From positions 1 to 51,375 of the forward strand of contig NZ_JAOVZW010000005.1 of assembly GCF_026460885.1 (NCBI RefSeq): DNA of 51,375 bases, in the 5' to 3' direction. Origin of the DNA: Chryseobacterium formosum. Its GTDB lineage: Bacteria > Bacteroidota > Bacteroidia > Flavobacteriales > Weeksellaceae. A program made the position numbers and the translations under genes. Shown piece after piece: positions 37,123 through 45,734 of this stretch. A model generated the notes under the pieces. That model had not been told where the DNA came from. It made no database searches and saw only the letters and a list, made by a program, of their open reading frames with translations. Positions within the stretch are counted from its first letter, which is position 1, and every line of letters begins with the position of its first letter.

Positions 37123-39348
37123 TTGAAAAAACTAGTTTTACCACTAAGCCTTATAGTACCGGTTTTAGTATTCTCACAAACAAAAAAGAGAGATACTACA
37201 GCAAGAGTTACCAATATTGAGGAAGTTGTTTTCCAGAAAAAAGTGACCGGGAGAACCAACGATGTGACCGCAGTAAGAATTTCAGCTAAAGATGCCAAAA
37301 ATGTCGCAAGTATTTCTGGCGGTGTTGAAGGAATTCTGAAAACGCTTCCGTCGGTGAATTCAAATACCGAGCTTTCTTCGCAATATATGGTTCGTGGTGG
37401 AAACTATGACGAAAACCTTATTTACATTAATGATATTGAAATTTATAGACCTTTCTTGATTAGAAATTCTCAACAGGAAGGTTTAAGTATCATCAATCCC
37501 GATATGGTTTCTACAGTAAATTTTTCAGCAGGAGGTTTTGAGCCGAGATATGGTGATAAAATGTCTTCGGCTTTAAATATTTATTATCGTGAACCAAAAA
37601 AGTTTGAACTTTCAGGAGAAGCGAGTTTAATTGGAGGTAGATTGACGACGGGTTTCGCTTCAGGAAAAGAAGATGAAAACGGGAATAAAAAATTCACTGC
37701 TTTATTTTCGGGAAGATATAGAAATACGAACTTGGTTCTGAATACTTTAAATGAAGATACAGATTTTAACCCTGTTTACTATGATTTTCAGTCTTATCTG
37801 AATTATCACGTCAACACCAAGCTTTCACTGTCATTCATCGGATATTATTCTAAGAATGATTATGATATGATTCCGAAGGAAAGAAGTGTAGATTTTGGTT
37901 CGGTTAATCAGCCAATTAATCTCTCTGTTTTTTATAATGGTAAAGAAAATGACCAATATAAAAATATGATGGGAACGGTTTCTGCAAACTATAAAGCTTC
38001 CGATAAATGGAGATTTACATTAGATAGTTTTGCGTATCAAAACCGTGAAAAAGAATATTATTCGATTGCCTCAAGCTATATTTTACAAACTTTTGATCCT
38101 ATTACAGGAAATCCTATTACTTCGTATGACGTTGGCGGACAAATAGAGCATGCAAGAAATGATTTATTTGTGAGAACTTATGGAACACAATTCAGAACCC
38201 GTTTTTCACCCAATGTAAATACGGATATTGAATTAGGTTTTAAATATGAAAAAGAAAACTTGCAGGATTTGACCAATGAATGGAAATTGGTAGATTCATC
38301 GGGTTACAGCATTCCACATCCAATTGATGATCCGAGAATTCCTGATGCTTCAGATTTAGATTTATTTTACAGTATTTCGGGAGCCAATCATATTCAGCCA
38401 ACAAGATTATCTGCTTACGCACAATATTCTCAGAAATTTTTCTGGGGATCAAGTAAAGTTTTGGTGAATGGTGGAGCAAGAGTAGCACATTGGAGTTTTA
38501 ACGATGAAACTATTTTCTCACCAAGAGCTCAGTTTGCCATTAAACCTGAATGGAATACCGATATGTGGTTCCGACTTTCGGGAGGAGTTTATTATCAAGC
38601 TCCTTTTTATAAGGAAATTAAAGATTTGAACGGTAATTTTAATCCAAATATTAAATCTCAACGATCAATTCAGGCAATTTTAGCCAATGAATTAGAGTTT
38701 GAATACGATAACAGACCGTTTAAGTTAACAACAGAATTGTATTACAAGAAAATGGATAATGTGATTCCGTATTATATGGATAATGTGAGAATCCGTTATT
38801 CTGGTAAAAATAATGCTTCTGGTTATGCTTACGGAGTGGATACAAGATTATTCGGTGAATTTGTTCCGGGAGTAGATTCTTGGCTTTCTGCAAGTTATGC
38901 AAGAGTTTTTGAAAATATTGATGGAAGAGGAAATATTCCAAGACCGACAGATCAACGTTTTAGATTTGCCATGTTTTATCAGGATTATATGCCTAAATTC
39001 CCACAAATGCGTGTAAATCTTACCTTAACCTACGCAATGGGATTACCAAACGGAGCGCCGGTTTTCACAGATCCTTACCAATATCAGAAAACTCTGCCTT
39101 CTTATAAGCGAGTAGATTTAGGTCTTTCTTATGCGTTTGTAGATGCTAAAGAGAAAAAACAAACGTATGGTTTCTTGAGTAATTTTGATGAATTGACTTT
39201 AGGAGTTCAGGTTTTTAATGCTTTTAATATTAATAATACCGTTGCTAACCAATGGATTACGGATGCTAATACAAGTTTAATGTATCCGGTTCCGGTTCGT
39301 TTGACGGGAAGATTCTTTAATGTAAAATTAGAATTTAAAATAAAATAA
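37123..39348 (+). CDS. TonB-dependent receptor
   Basis: A 741-residue outer-membrane receptor starting with TTG at 37123; this start gives a good signal peptide (MKKLVLPLSLIVPVLVFSQ). No CarboxypepD_reg domain precedes the plug, unlike many flavobacterial receptors. The plug (about 25-145) contains 'GVEGILKTLPSVNSNTELSSQYMVRGG', 'ENLIYINDIEIYRP' and 'FEPRYGDKMSSALNI'. The barrel then runs to an alternating C-terminus, 'GRFFNVKLEFKIK'. The ligand is unknown. It may share a transcript with kdsA (43-bp gap). Confidence 0.9.
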   Translation: MKKLVLPLSLIVPVLVFSQTKKRDTTARVTNIEEVVFQKKVTGRTNDVTAVRISAKDAKNVASISGGVEGILKTLPSVNSNTELSSQYMVRGGNYDENLIYINDIEIYRPFLIRNSQQEGLSIINPDMVSTVNFSAGGFEPRYGDKMSSALNIYYREPKKFELSGEASLIGGRLTTGFASGKEDENGNKKFTALFSGRYRNTNLVLNTLNEDTDFNPVYYDFQSYLNYHVNTKLSLSFIGYYSKNDYDMIPKERSVDFGSVNQPINLSVFYNGKENDQYKNMMGTVSANYKASDKWRFTLDSFAYQNREKEYYSIASSYILQTFDPITGNPITSYDVGGQIEHARNDLFVRTYGTQFRTRFSPNVNTDIELGFKYEKENLQDLTNEWKLVDSSGYSIPHPIDDPRIPDASDLDLFYSISGANHIQPTRLSAYAQYSQKFFWGSSKVLVNGGARVAHWSFNDETIFSPRAQFAIKPEWNTDMWFRLSGGVYYQAPFYKEIKDLNGNFNPNIKSQRSIQAILANELEFEYDNRPFKLTTELYYKKMDNVIPYYMDNVRIRYSGKNNASGYAYGVDTRLFGEFVPGVDSWLSASYARVFENIDGRGNIPRPTDQRFRFAMFYQDYMPKFPQMRVNLTLTYAMGLPNGAPVFTDPYQYQKTLPSYKRVDLGLSYAFVDAKEKKQTYGFLSNFDELTLGVQVFNAFNINNTVANQWITDANTSLMYPVPVRLTGRFFNVKLEFKIK

Positions 39349-39353
39349 TATTT

Positions 39354-39416
39354 AATGCCACGAATTCACGAATGATTTTGAGATAGAGTATCAAATATTC
39401 GTGCATTCGTGGCATT
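39354..39416. repeat. Dispersed palindrome, copy B (GCCACGAATTCACGAAT)
   Basis: The 20-bp arms 39354-39373 and 39397-39416 match at 19 of 20 positions, with a 23-nt loop and T run. It lies 6 bp after the TonB receptor stop, so it may also act as its terminator. It is the best-preserved of the three copies. Confidence 0.85.
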
Positions 39417-39446
39417 TTTAAAAAATAATAATTTGCTAAATTAAAA

Positions 39447-39920
39447 ATGAAAAAATATATTGTCACTTTTTTGTTTTCAGTATTTGCCGTTCTATCTGTT
39501 ACTGCACAATCGAAAACTAACCCTCAATTATCAAAACTATATCAGAATTACATTTCTGTAAAATCTGCTTTAGCGTCTGATGATTTTAAGAAAACTTCGG
39601 TTGCAGCCGGAGAATTTTTGAAAACAGCTTCTTCACTGAATTCAAAAACTTTGGATGAGAAAAAGTTGAATGCTTTAAAATCTGATGCAAAAACAATTTC
39701 TGTGGCGAAAAATATTGAGGCACAAAGAAAACCTTTTTATAAATTATCTGAAGTGATGATTTCTGTTGCCAATGAAAATAAAATCTCTGAAAAAACCATT
39801 TATGTACAATATTGTCCGATGGCGGAAGGAAGCTGGCTGAGTAATGAAAAACAGATTATCAATCCTTATTATGGAAGTTCGATGCTGAAATGTGGCTCTG
39901 TAAAATCTGAAATAAAATAA
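39447..39920 (+). CDS. Secreted DUF3347 protein (metal-efflux-associated)
   Basis: A 157-residue protein with a signal peptide (cleavage near TAQ-S). A four-helix part (about 25-120) begins 'LSKLYQNYISVKSALASDDF', then 'KPFYKLSEVMISVA'. The C-terminal signature is 'YVQYCPMAEGSWLSNEKQIINPYYG' plus 'MLKCG', whose Cys and Met residues resemble those of DUF3347 modules attached to CusB-type periplasmic adaptors. Here the domain stands alone, with no efflux pump nearby, so copper or silver binding is family-based inference. It is monocistronic with a terminator. Confidence 0.85.
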   Translation: MKKYIVTFLFSVFAVLSVTAQSKTNPQLSKLYQNYISVKSALASDDFKKTSVAAGEFLKTASSLNSKTLDEKKLNALKSDAKTISVAKNIEAQRKPFYKLSEVMISVANENKISEKTIYVQYCPMAEGSWLSNEKQIINPYYGSSMLKCGSVKSEIK

Positions 39921-39926
39921 ATTAGA

Positions 39927-39953
39927 AGAAACTCAAAGCGAGTTTCTTTTTTT
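39927..39953 (+). terminator. Rho-independent terminator
   Basis: The stem AGAAACTC / GAGTTTCT (39927-39934 / 39940-39947) is followed by a T run. It ends the DUF3347 gene and touches the stop of the converging monooxygenase gene. Confidence 0.85.
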
Positions 39954-41070
39954 ATAGCTCCAGTTTTAAAATCTTTTCAATCATTTTCTGATTCATACTT
40001 TCAGGAATCGAACGCATGAGAAAATTCCTCAGTTGATTTCCCTTTTCCCATTGCGATATTTTGCCAATCGTCCAGCTGTTTTTAACGATATAATCTACTT
40101 TTTTTCGCCTTATTTTCTGAAATTCCTCAAAAACTGAATTGAAGTTTTTATTCTTTTCTAAAAACTTTCCAAGTACATACGCATCTTCAATCGACTGACA
40201 AGCGCCTTGTCCCATATTCGGAGTTGTTGCATGAGCTGCATCGCCAATTAAACAAAGATTTTCGGCATACCATTTTGGAATAGGAGTGAGGTCGATAATA
40301 TCGTTGAGAATAATGTTTTCTTTTTTTGTTGATTCTAAAATTTCTAAAACTAATGGATCAAAATCAATGAATGTATTAAGTAAATCAAGATTTTCTTCGA
40401 ATTTATTTTCATTCACTAAAGCGTACCAATATACTTTTGTATCTGAAATTTTCACAAAACCAAAACGTTTTCCTTTTCCCCAGATTTCTAAAGCGTGATG
40501 AAGATATTTTTCAGGAAGATTAAAATTGGTTAATCCACGCCAACATTTTTGTCCAGCATTTCTAATGTTTCCTATTTTAAAAATCTGATTTCTGATTTTA
40601 GAATGAATTCCATCTGTTCCGAAAACGATTTCACTTTCAATCACATTTCCATTTTCAAATTCCAAAAAATAATTTTCTTTCTTTTGAATTTGCTGTAAGG
40701 AGTGTTCTAATTTAATATTTTCAAAACCTAAATTTTCAGCCAAAATATTTTGAAGTTCGGCACGGTGAATCGCCACATTGCATGAATTGAATTTCTTTTC
40801 TAAAGCTAGAACATCAGTTGTAGAAATGGTTTTCAGCTTTTCATCGGTAATAAATATTCCATGAATTTTATTTCCTCTGCTTTCAATTTTTTCTTTTAAA
40901 CCTAATTTCTCAAAAATCTGCATTGCATTCACCGCCATCATAATTCCGGCTCCGACAGGTTTTATTTCTGGTGCAGATTCATAAATGGTAAAATCTAAAT
41001 GGTGTTGCTTCAGAATATTTCCTAAAGTTAAACCGCCAATTCCGGCTCCGATGATTGAGATTTCATTCAT
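39952..41070 (-). CDS. FAD-dependent monooxygenase (PHBH fold)
   Basis: A 372-residue flavoprotein hydroxylase. The FAD-binding GAGIGG is at residues 8-13 within 'EISIIGAGIGGLTLGNILK'. The NAD(P)H/FAD 'DG' motif appears as 'IVFGTDGIHSKIRNQIF' (about 149-165), and the second FAD motif is 'LIGDAAHATTPNMGQGACQSIEDAYVLG' (about 274-301). This trio defines the UbiH/PHBH/TetX-like class A monooxygenases. The substrate is not visible; aromatic hydroxylation is typical, and some Bacteroidota relatives inactivate tetracyclines, but nothing here supports that specifically. Confidence 0.88.
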   Translation of the reverse strand: MNEISIIGAGIGGLTLGNILKQHHLDFTIYESAPEIKPVGAGIMMAVNAMQIFEKLGLKEKIESRGNKIHGIFITDEKLKTISTTDVLALEKKFNSCNVAIHRAELQNILAENLGFENIKLEHSLQQIQKKENYFLEFENGNVIESEIVFGTDGIHSKIRNQIFKIGNIRNAGQKCWRGLTNFNLPEKYLHHALEIWGKGKRFGFVKISDTKVYWYALVNENKFEENLDLLNTFIDFDPLVLEILESTKKENIILNDIIDLTPIPKWYAENLCLIGDAAHATTPNMGQGACQSIEDAYVLGKFLEKNKNFNSVFEEFQKIRRKKVDYIVKNSWTIGKISQWEKGNQLRNFLMRSIPESMNQKMIEKILKLEL

Positions 41071-41120
41071 TTATTGGTTCTTAATTATTATAATTTTAAT
41101 TCTGATTCTAAAATTCATAA

Positions 41121-41177
41121 GCCACGGATGTACGAATAATTTAAATAATTTTCGATAAAAATTAGTGCATTAGTGGC
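41121..41177. repeat. Dispersed palindrome, copy C (degenerate)
   Basis: The left arm GCCACGGATGTACGAAT (41121-41137) and right arm ATTAGTGCATTAGTGGC (41161-41177) are a decayed version of the palindrome at 39354 and 27683. Confidence 0.6.
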
Positions 41178-41318
41178 AGAAAAAAAATTAAGTTGTAGAG
41201 TTCATTGGACAATTCTTGCAAATTATGAAATGTTCTAATAAAAATCTGCAAAATCCTACAAATTTGCGTGAGATTTTAATTTTTCAAATTAGTTGAAGAA
41301 ACTTTCAAATTTGTAACA

Positions 41319-41352
41319 AAAAAAAACGGAGCCTGAAAAATTCAAGCTCCGC
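41319..41352 (-). terminator. Terminator of rpoD
   Basis: The stem CGGAGCCTGAA / TTCAAGCTCCG (41327-41337 / 41341-41351) has one weak pair. The A run on its left gives a T run on the minus strand. It lies about 23 bp past the rpoD stop. Confidence 0.85.
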
Positions 41353-41374
41353 CAATAATTATTTAAACTAAAAA

Positions 41375-42241
41375 TTATTTACCTAAATAAGACTTCAAAA
41401 TCTTACTTCTGGTATTGTGTTTCAGTCTTTTGATCGCTTTTTCTTTGATCTGACGAACTCTTTCTCTTGTAAGGTCAAAAGTTTCTCCGATTTCTTCCAA
41501 AGTCATTGGATGTTTTCCGTTTAATCCGAAATACAATCTTACCAAATCAGCCTCTCTTGGTGTCAAAGTATTTAGTGCTCTTTCAATTTCAATCTGAAGA
41601 GATTCAAGCATCAAATCTTTATCCGGACTTGGAGATTCTCCAGAACGAAGTACATCATATAAGTTAGAATCTTCACCTTCAACCAATGGTGCATCCATAG
41701 ACAAGTGTCTTCCGGAGTTTTTCATTGATTCTTTGATGTCTTCTTCACTCATGTCAAGAACTTCAGCCAATTCTTCAGGAGAAGGTGGTCTTTCGTTTTC
41801 TTGCTCAAGGTGTGCGTACGCTTTGTTGATTTTGTTGATTGAACCAATTTTGTTCAATGGCAATCTTACAATTCTCGACTGTTCTGCCAAAGCCTGTAAA
41901 ATTGACTGACGAATCCACCAAACTGCATAAGAGATAAATTTGAAACCTCTGGTTTCGTCATATCTTTTTGCAGCTTTCATTAATCCTAAATTCCCTTCAT
42001 TGATCAAATCGGGAAGAGAAAGTCCTTGGTTTTGGTATTGTTTAGATACTGAAACTACGAAACGAAGGTTGGCTTTAATTAATTTCTCCAATGCGACTCT
42101 ATCGCCTGCACGGATTTTTTGTGCCAAATCTACTTCTTCGTCTGCTGTAATCAGTTCTACTTTACCAATTTCCTGCAAATACTTGTCTAATGAAGCGGTT
42201 TCCCTGTTGGTAACCTGCTTGGTTATTTTTAATTGTCTCAT
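41375..42241 (-). CDS. rpoD: Primary RNA polymerase sigma factor (Bacteroidota SigA/RpoD type)
   Basis: A 288-residue sigma-70 factor, the short form typical of Bacteroidota primary sigmas: region 1.1 is absent and region 1.2 starts near residue 15 ('[15 protein letters not shown]'). Region 2 has '[37 protein letters not shown]' (core and -10 recognition), region 3 covers about 125-205, and region 4 has the helix-turn-helix '[27 protein letters not shown]'. This factor reads TAnnTTTG-type promoters, consistent with the boxes seen in this window. It is monocistronic. Confidence 0.95.
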   Translation of the reverse strand: MRQLKITKQVTNRETASLDKYLQEIGKVELITADEEVDLAQKIRAGDRVALEKLIKANLRFVVSVSKQYQNQGLSLPDLINEGNLGLMKAAKRYDETRGFKFISYAVWWIRQSILQALAEQSRIVRLPLNKIGSINKINKAYAHLEQENERPPSPEELAEVLDMSEEDIKESMKNSGRHLSMDAPLVEGEDSNLYDVLRSGESPSPDKDLMLESLQIEIERALNTLTPREADLVRLYFGLNGKHPMTLEEIGETFDLTRERVRQIKEKAIKRLKHNTRSKILKSYLGK

Positions 42242-42253
42242 TTATTCTGTTCT

Positions 42254-42261
42254 CAAAAATA
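42254..42261 (-). promoter_or_regulatory. Possible -7 box of rpoD
   Basis: On the minus strand the bases read TATTTTTG, fitting TAnnTTTG, only about 12 nt before the rpoD ATG, so the leader would be very short. No clear -33 element was seen. Confidence 0.35.
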
Positions 42262-42410
42262 GAGTTGCTATTATATTATACGTTTGAAACAATAAAAAGG
42301 TTACACACATCACAATATTTTTTCTTGAGTTCTTTTGAAAGAGGAAAATTAGTTGTAAATTATTCCGCTTAGCCCTTCTGAAATCTTTTTTGTAAGATTT
42401 TAATTTTTAC

Positions 42411-42503
42411 AAGCTATTTCCCGCTATCCACTGTATCTTTTTGGTAGCAGTCTCCTCTTCGTTCCGCCCGCAACCAAAAAGGATGTCGTTTCTATCGGGG
42501 CTA
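42411..42503. repeat. Palindromic intergenic repeat (CCGCTATCC...GGATGTCG type)
   Basis: The central stem has arms 42435-42448 (ATCTTTTTGGTAGC) and 42470-42484 (GCAACCAAAAAGGAT), flanked by CCCGCTATCC on the left and TTTCTATCGGGGCTA on the right. I recall similar 'CGCTATC...TTTTT...AAAAAGGATG' elements as dispersed intergenic repeats in Flavobacteriia. It is more GC-rich than its surroundings and has no ORF. Confidence 0.65.
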
Positions 42504-42550
42504 TGGTTCAGCCATAAATTCAACATTCGAAAAAATACCCAAATAGTTTT

Positions 42551-42623
42551 TCATCCTGAAAGAATTTAAATTGAATCTTTTCATTCTCCGTTTTAATAAT
42601 ATATTGAGATGCTTTCAGCATGA
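42551..42623. repeat. Palindromic intergenic repeat (CATCCTGAAAG...CTTTCAGCATGA)
   Basis: The 12-bp arms 42551-42562 and 42612-42623 match at 11 of 12 positions. The stretch around GAGATGCTTTCAGCATGACA resembles the common 'GAGATGCTTC...TCAGCATGACA' dispersed repeat. Confidence 0.6.
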
Positions 42624-42655
42624 CAAAGTATGTGAAAAAATATTATTTTAAAAAC

Positions 42656-42683
42656 AGAAAAAGCGAAACCGAAGTTCCGCTTT
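42656..42683 (-). terminator. Terminator of the S1/P1 nuclease gene
   Basis: The stem AAAGCGAAAC / GTTCCGCTTT (42660-42669 / 42674-42683) has one mismatch. On the minus strand the loop is TTCG and is followed by T. It lies about 60 bp past the stop. Confidence 0.8.
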
Positions 42684-42743
42684 AGTATTTTAAGTGATAA
42701 TTAAAAACTAACTTTTAAAATTCACCATTGACCATTCATTTTT

Positions 42744-43535
42744 TTAGAACAAATCGTTCAACAACTTCGCCAATCTCAAACCTCCGTAAAGAAGCTGTCT
42801 TTCCATCACATCATTAAATTTATATTGATAATCGTAAGACAATCTTGAGTCATCCGGAGTTTGCGCATAGATTTTATTAGCAATCTGATGAGAATCGTAT
42901 AACCAGTTTTCTAATGTTCCGGATTGAATTTGCTTTACTTCGTCTTTCGTTTTAATATCTAAAAGCTTTGCATATTCTGTGTAGCTGTATTTTTGTGAAT
43001 CAACCAATTTTCCATCCCAAACTGAATGTAAATTTGTTTTTTCTCCAAAATAAGTAACGTTGATTTTGTTTCCTCCCAAATCTTCAGATCTTCCAGTATG
43101 CATTGGTTGTGCTAAATCTCCCATCATATGAATAAGGAAAATCAAAGCAATTTTTCTGTCTTTTTCAGAAGTTTTTTCATCCTTAATCTGGCTAGACAAA
43201 ACTTTAATCTGCGAATAAAGATTTGCTCCTGCCTGAGCTTTCAGGTCTTTTTCGAAAGCTGTAAAATCTGTTTTTGGATCAATGTTTACATAATGCCAAG
43301 CTGAAGCCTGTTTCCAAGCTCCTGTTGTATCAGATTTAATAAAATCCGGCCAGTTTGCCCAATATGCCATTCTTTCCTGCCCCAACATTTTTCTGATTTC
43401 TCGCTTTGCCTTTCCGGAAAGATGATTTTCTGCAATTTCTGCAATCACTCTGTGCCCCGTTAATCCCCATGCATACGAATAAACCGAGCTTGCAATGAAT
43501 GCTAAAAGCAAAATTTTAGAATAAATACTTTTCAT
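42744..43535 (-). CDS. S1/P1 family zinc-dependent nuclease
   Basis: A 263-residue secreted nuclease. The signal peptide ends before Trp23 (SYA-WGLTGHRVIAEIAE). In this family the mature N-terminal Trp and the His of GHR bind the trinuclear zinc cluster. The other ligands are visible: 'WANWPDFIK' (Asp), 'WHYVNI' (His), 'IFLIHMMGDLAQPMHTG' (His, Asp, His) and 'NLHSVWDGKL' (His, Asp). It degrades single-stranded DNA or RNA and releases 3'-nucleotides, probably for phosphate or nucleotide scavenging in the periplasm or outside. Monocistronic. Confidence 0.93.
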   Translation of the reverse strand: MKSIYSKILLLAFIASSVYSYAWGLTGHRVIAEIAENHLSGKAKREIRKMLGQERMAYWANWPDFIKSDTTGAWKQASAWHYVNIDPKTDFTAFEKDLKAQAGANLYSQIKVLSSQIKDEKTSEKDRKIALIFLIHMMGDLAQPMHTGRSEDLGGNKINVTYFGEKTNLHSVWDGKLVDSQKYSYTEYAKLLDIKTKDEVKQIQSGTLENWLYDSHQIANKIYAQTPDDSRLSYDYQYKFNDVMERQLLYGGLRLAKLLNDLF

Positions 43536-43814
43536 TTCTTTAATTAATTTTCGAGTTGCAAAGATAAGTCAGCCTTATGGAAATTTAGGTTTAAAATGAT
43601 TATTTGTTGGTTGTTGCACTGTTAATTTTATGTAAAACTCATATTTAAATTTTGGGTTTAATTTTAGTTATAATTTAAGAAAGATTAATACATTAGAAAA
43701 TCAATGATTTAGATGTAATTTTAGCTTCAAGCATAAAAATTTAGTACAAATACTTTTTCAATATAAAGAGATATTTTATCTTTACGATACCAATCATGAT
43801 CACAGAATATAAAT

Positions 43815-44756
43815 ATGTACGATAATAGCACGATAGATATGCATTACAACAAGCTGCAGACAGACTTTAGAGCTGAAGCAGTTGCTGTAAATCTCCTAAA
43901 ATATCATAGGTCTGTAAGCAATATTTTTATTGAAAGAATAGGAATAAATGACAGAGCTTATCTTAAAGATATAAAAAGTATTTCTAGCCATTATTTAGGC
44001 TTTGACGAGGAAGTTTTGAATATAAAAACATACCGTGAAGGAATCTACGATTATCTTCCGGAAGGTCTTTTCCATCCACCTTCACTCAATACTTCAAGAA
44101 AAAATGTAGAAAGTGTTGTAAAAGAAATCCGTAAACAGAAGAGAGTAGAAGATGATGCCAGAAAATTTTTCAGACCTTTTGAGCTGGAAGTTTTCTTTAC
44201 AGAAATCAGTGCTTTGCTGAAAGAATATGATTTTGATTTAGCAAGTGATACAGATTCTCTTCTTCATATTTTCAGCGAACTCTGGCCGATCATCAAGATG
44301 CTTGATAAGCAGAATGCCTATATTTTTCTTCATATTTTGCCTTTTTTTCACAATATCAGAGGTGATAAAAAATGGTTTGAACGTTGTATGACCGCTTTCT
44401 TGAAAGTTCCTGTGGAAATTACTTTTACACCCAACGAAATCGATAGGATGAAAGAAGATGATTCTTCAATTCTTTTAGGAAATTCGAGATTGGGAGTAAC
44501 TTACATTGCAAGCGGAAAACACATGGATGGCGAAAGAAATTGGATTGTAAATATTGGTCCGATTCCCTATGACGAGATGAAAAATTACATTCCCGGAAAT
44601 CCTTTCAGGAAAGTTCTGCGAGCTTTGTACGATTATTGCCTTCCTGTTTCTGTAGATATTGAAGAAAATTTTATTACAGAAAAAAAAGACTATTCTTTTG
44701 TGCTGGAAGACGATCAAAGAAATGCAAACAGGCTCGGTTATTCTACGTTTCTGTAA
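43815..44756 (+). CDS. tssG: T6SS baseplate subunit TssG (subtype iii)
   Basis: A 313-residue cytoplasmic protein of TssG length, identified by composition, position and the following tssN and tssK rather than by one motif. The N-terminus 'DFRAEAVAVNLLKYHRSVSNIFIERIGINDRAYLKDI' is a helix and strand, as in Bacteroidota TssG. The middle holds 'RPFELEVFFTEISALLKEYDFDL', and 'FLHILPFFHNIRGDKKWFERCMTAFLKVPVEITF' resembles the TssG segment that contacts TssF. TssG binds two TssF in the wedge, but the tssF gene lies about 41 kb upstream. A TATCTTTA at about 43777 could be its -7 box. tssN follows after 54 bp. Confidence 0.72.
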   Translation: MYDNSTIDMHYNKLQTDFRAEAVAVNLLKYHRSVSNIFIERIGINDRAYLKDIKSISSHYLGFDEEVLNIKTYREGIYDYLPEGLFHPPSLNTSRKNVESVVKEIRKQKRVEDDARKFFRPFELEVFFTEISALLKEYDFDLASDTDSLLHIFSELWPIIKMLDKQNAYIFLHILPFFHNIRGDKKWFERCMTAFLKVPVEITFTPNEIDRMKEDDSSILLGNSRLGVTYIASGKHMDGERNWIVNIGPIPYDEMKNYIPGNPFRKVLRALYDYCLPVSVDIEENFITEKKDYSFVLEDDQRNANRLGYSTFL

Positions 44757-44810
44757 AATATTTTAATTATATTTACATTTCATCAATCAACTAAATATTA
44801 AAAGAAATAA

Positions 44811-45704
44811 ATGGAAATTTCTTCAGTAAAAGGTATATTTTTAAGGTATATTTTGGTGCCGCTTATTGCTGTCATAATGATGGTGATTTTGGGTGTAATC
44901 AGAAAAAATCAACCTGCTGTAAAGATAAGAGTCATTATTGTGTATGTACTTTTATGCAGTTTGTGTCTTGCATTGCCTGGTTTTTTCGGTTTTGCAGGAA
45001 ATTCATTTAATCCTTATTGGTATTTAATTTCACAGATTATTTATCTCGTTTTCGGGATTATCCATGTGAATTTAATGCATAATTTCTTCAGAAAACATTT
45101 TAAATCACAGACAACAAGTATTTTATTTGAATCGGTTTTATCAGTGACATGCGCTCTTGTAGGAGCTTATCTTTTCGTTTTGATTTTCGGATGGATCAGT
45201 AAAGGAGCGGGATATCCTGTAATGTCTGCAACCAGCGTTCTGATATTTTTTGTGCCGATCGTTTTCTATTATTGTTACATTATGTTTATCAGTATTCCGG
45301 TTGATATCTATAAAACTTGGAGATATTCTCCAGACCAAAAACCACCAGATTTTGACGGAGCAGATTTTGGCCGTTTAATGGTTTTAAATGTTGAATTGAG
45401 TAAAAATCTGGAAGACGCAAACCGTTTTAGAATTAAGGCTAAAACTCTACCGACCGGAGTAACATTTGGAGACTGGTTTTTCAGAGTTGTAGACGATTAT
45501 AACCATAAAAATCCAAAATCGATTATTCATTTGACTAACGAACAAAAAGAATCTTATTACTGGATATTTTACACGAAAAAATCGTTTTTCAGCTTTAGAA
45601 AATACATTGATTTCGATCAAGATATTACTACAAATACAATTTCTGAGAACGAAGTTGTTGTCTGTAAGAGAGTAATTCAGCACGAAGAAGAAGGAAAAAA
45701 ATAA
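44811..45704 (+). CDS. tssN: T6SS membrane protein TssN
   Basis: A 297-residue protein with five hydrophobic segments (about 11-30, 39-61, 66-90, 104-128 and 135-163), followed by a soluble domain of about 130 residues containing 'DFDGADFGRLMVLNVELSKN' and 'TGVTFGDWFFRVVDDYNHKNP'. This layout fits TssN, which is specific to Bacteroidota subtype-iii T6SSs; these lack TssJ, TssL and TssM and use TssN to TssR for the envelope complex. It lies between tssG and tssK, 54 bp and 30 bp away. TssO, TssP and TssR genes are not adjacent. Confidence 0.72.
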   Translation: MEISSVKGIFLRYILVPLIAVIMMVILGVIRKNQPAVKIRVIIVYVLLCSLCLALPGFFGFAGNSFNPYWYLISQIIYLVFGIIHVNLMHNFFRKHFKSQTTSILFESVLSVTCALVGAYLFVLIFGWISKGAGYPVMSATSVLIFFVPIVFYYCYIMFISIPVDIYKTWRYSPDQKPPDFDGADFGRLMVLNVELSKNLEDANRFRIKAKTLPTGVTFGDWFFRVVDDYNHKNPKSIIHLTNEQKESYYWIFYTKKSFFSFRKYIDFDQDITTNTISENEVVVCKRVIQHEEEGKK

Positions 45705-45734
45705 ATCAAATCACACCAATAAAAATATTACAAT

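Larger units (their letters stand above)
41071..41374. other. 304-bp intergenic region
   Basis: There is no gene. It holds the degenerate palindrome copy C (41121-41177) and the rpoD terminator (41319-41352). The rest is AT-rich DNA between two minus-strand genes, with no clear TAnnTTTG box for the monooxygenase. Confidence 0.6.
42242..42743. other. 502-bp intergenic region rich in repeat elements
   Basis: There is no gene. In order it contains a possible rpoD -7 box (42254-42261), a palindromic repeat (42411-42503), a second palindromic repeat (42551-42623) and the terminator of the S1/P1 nuclease gene (42656-42683). Confidence 0.65.

Noticed and set aside
39952..41070. Tetracycline-inactivating TetX
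   Set aside because: It shares the general class A flavin monooxygenase motifs only; nothing specific to TetX was visible and there is no resistance context.
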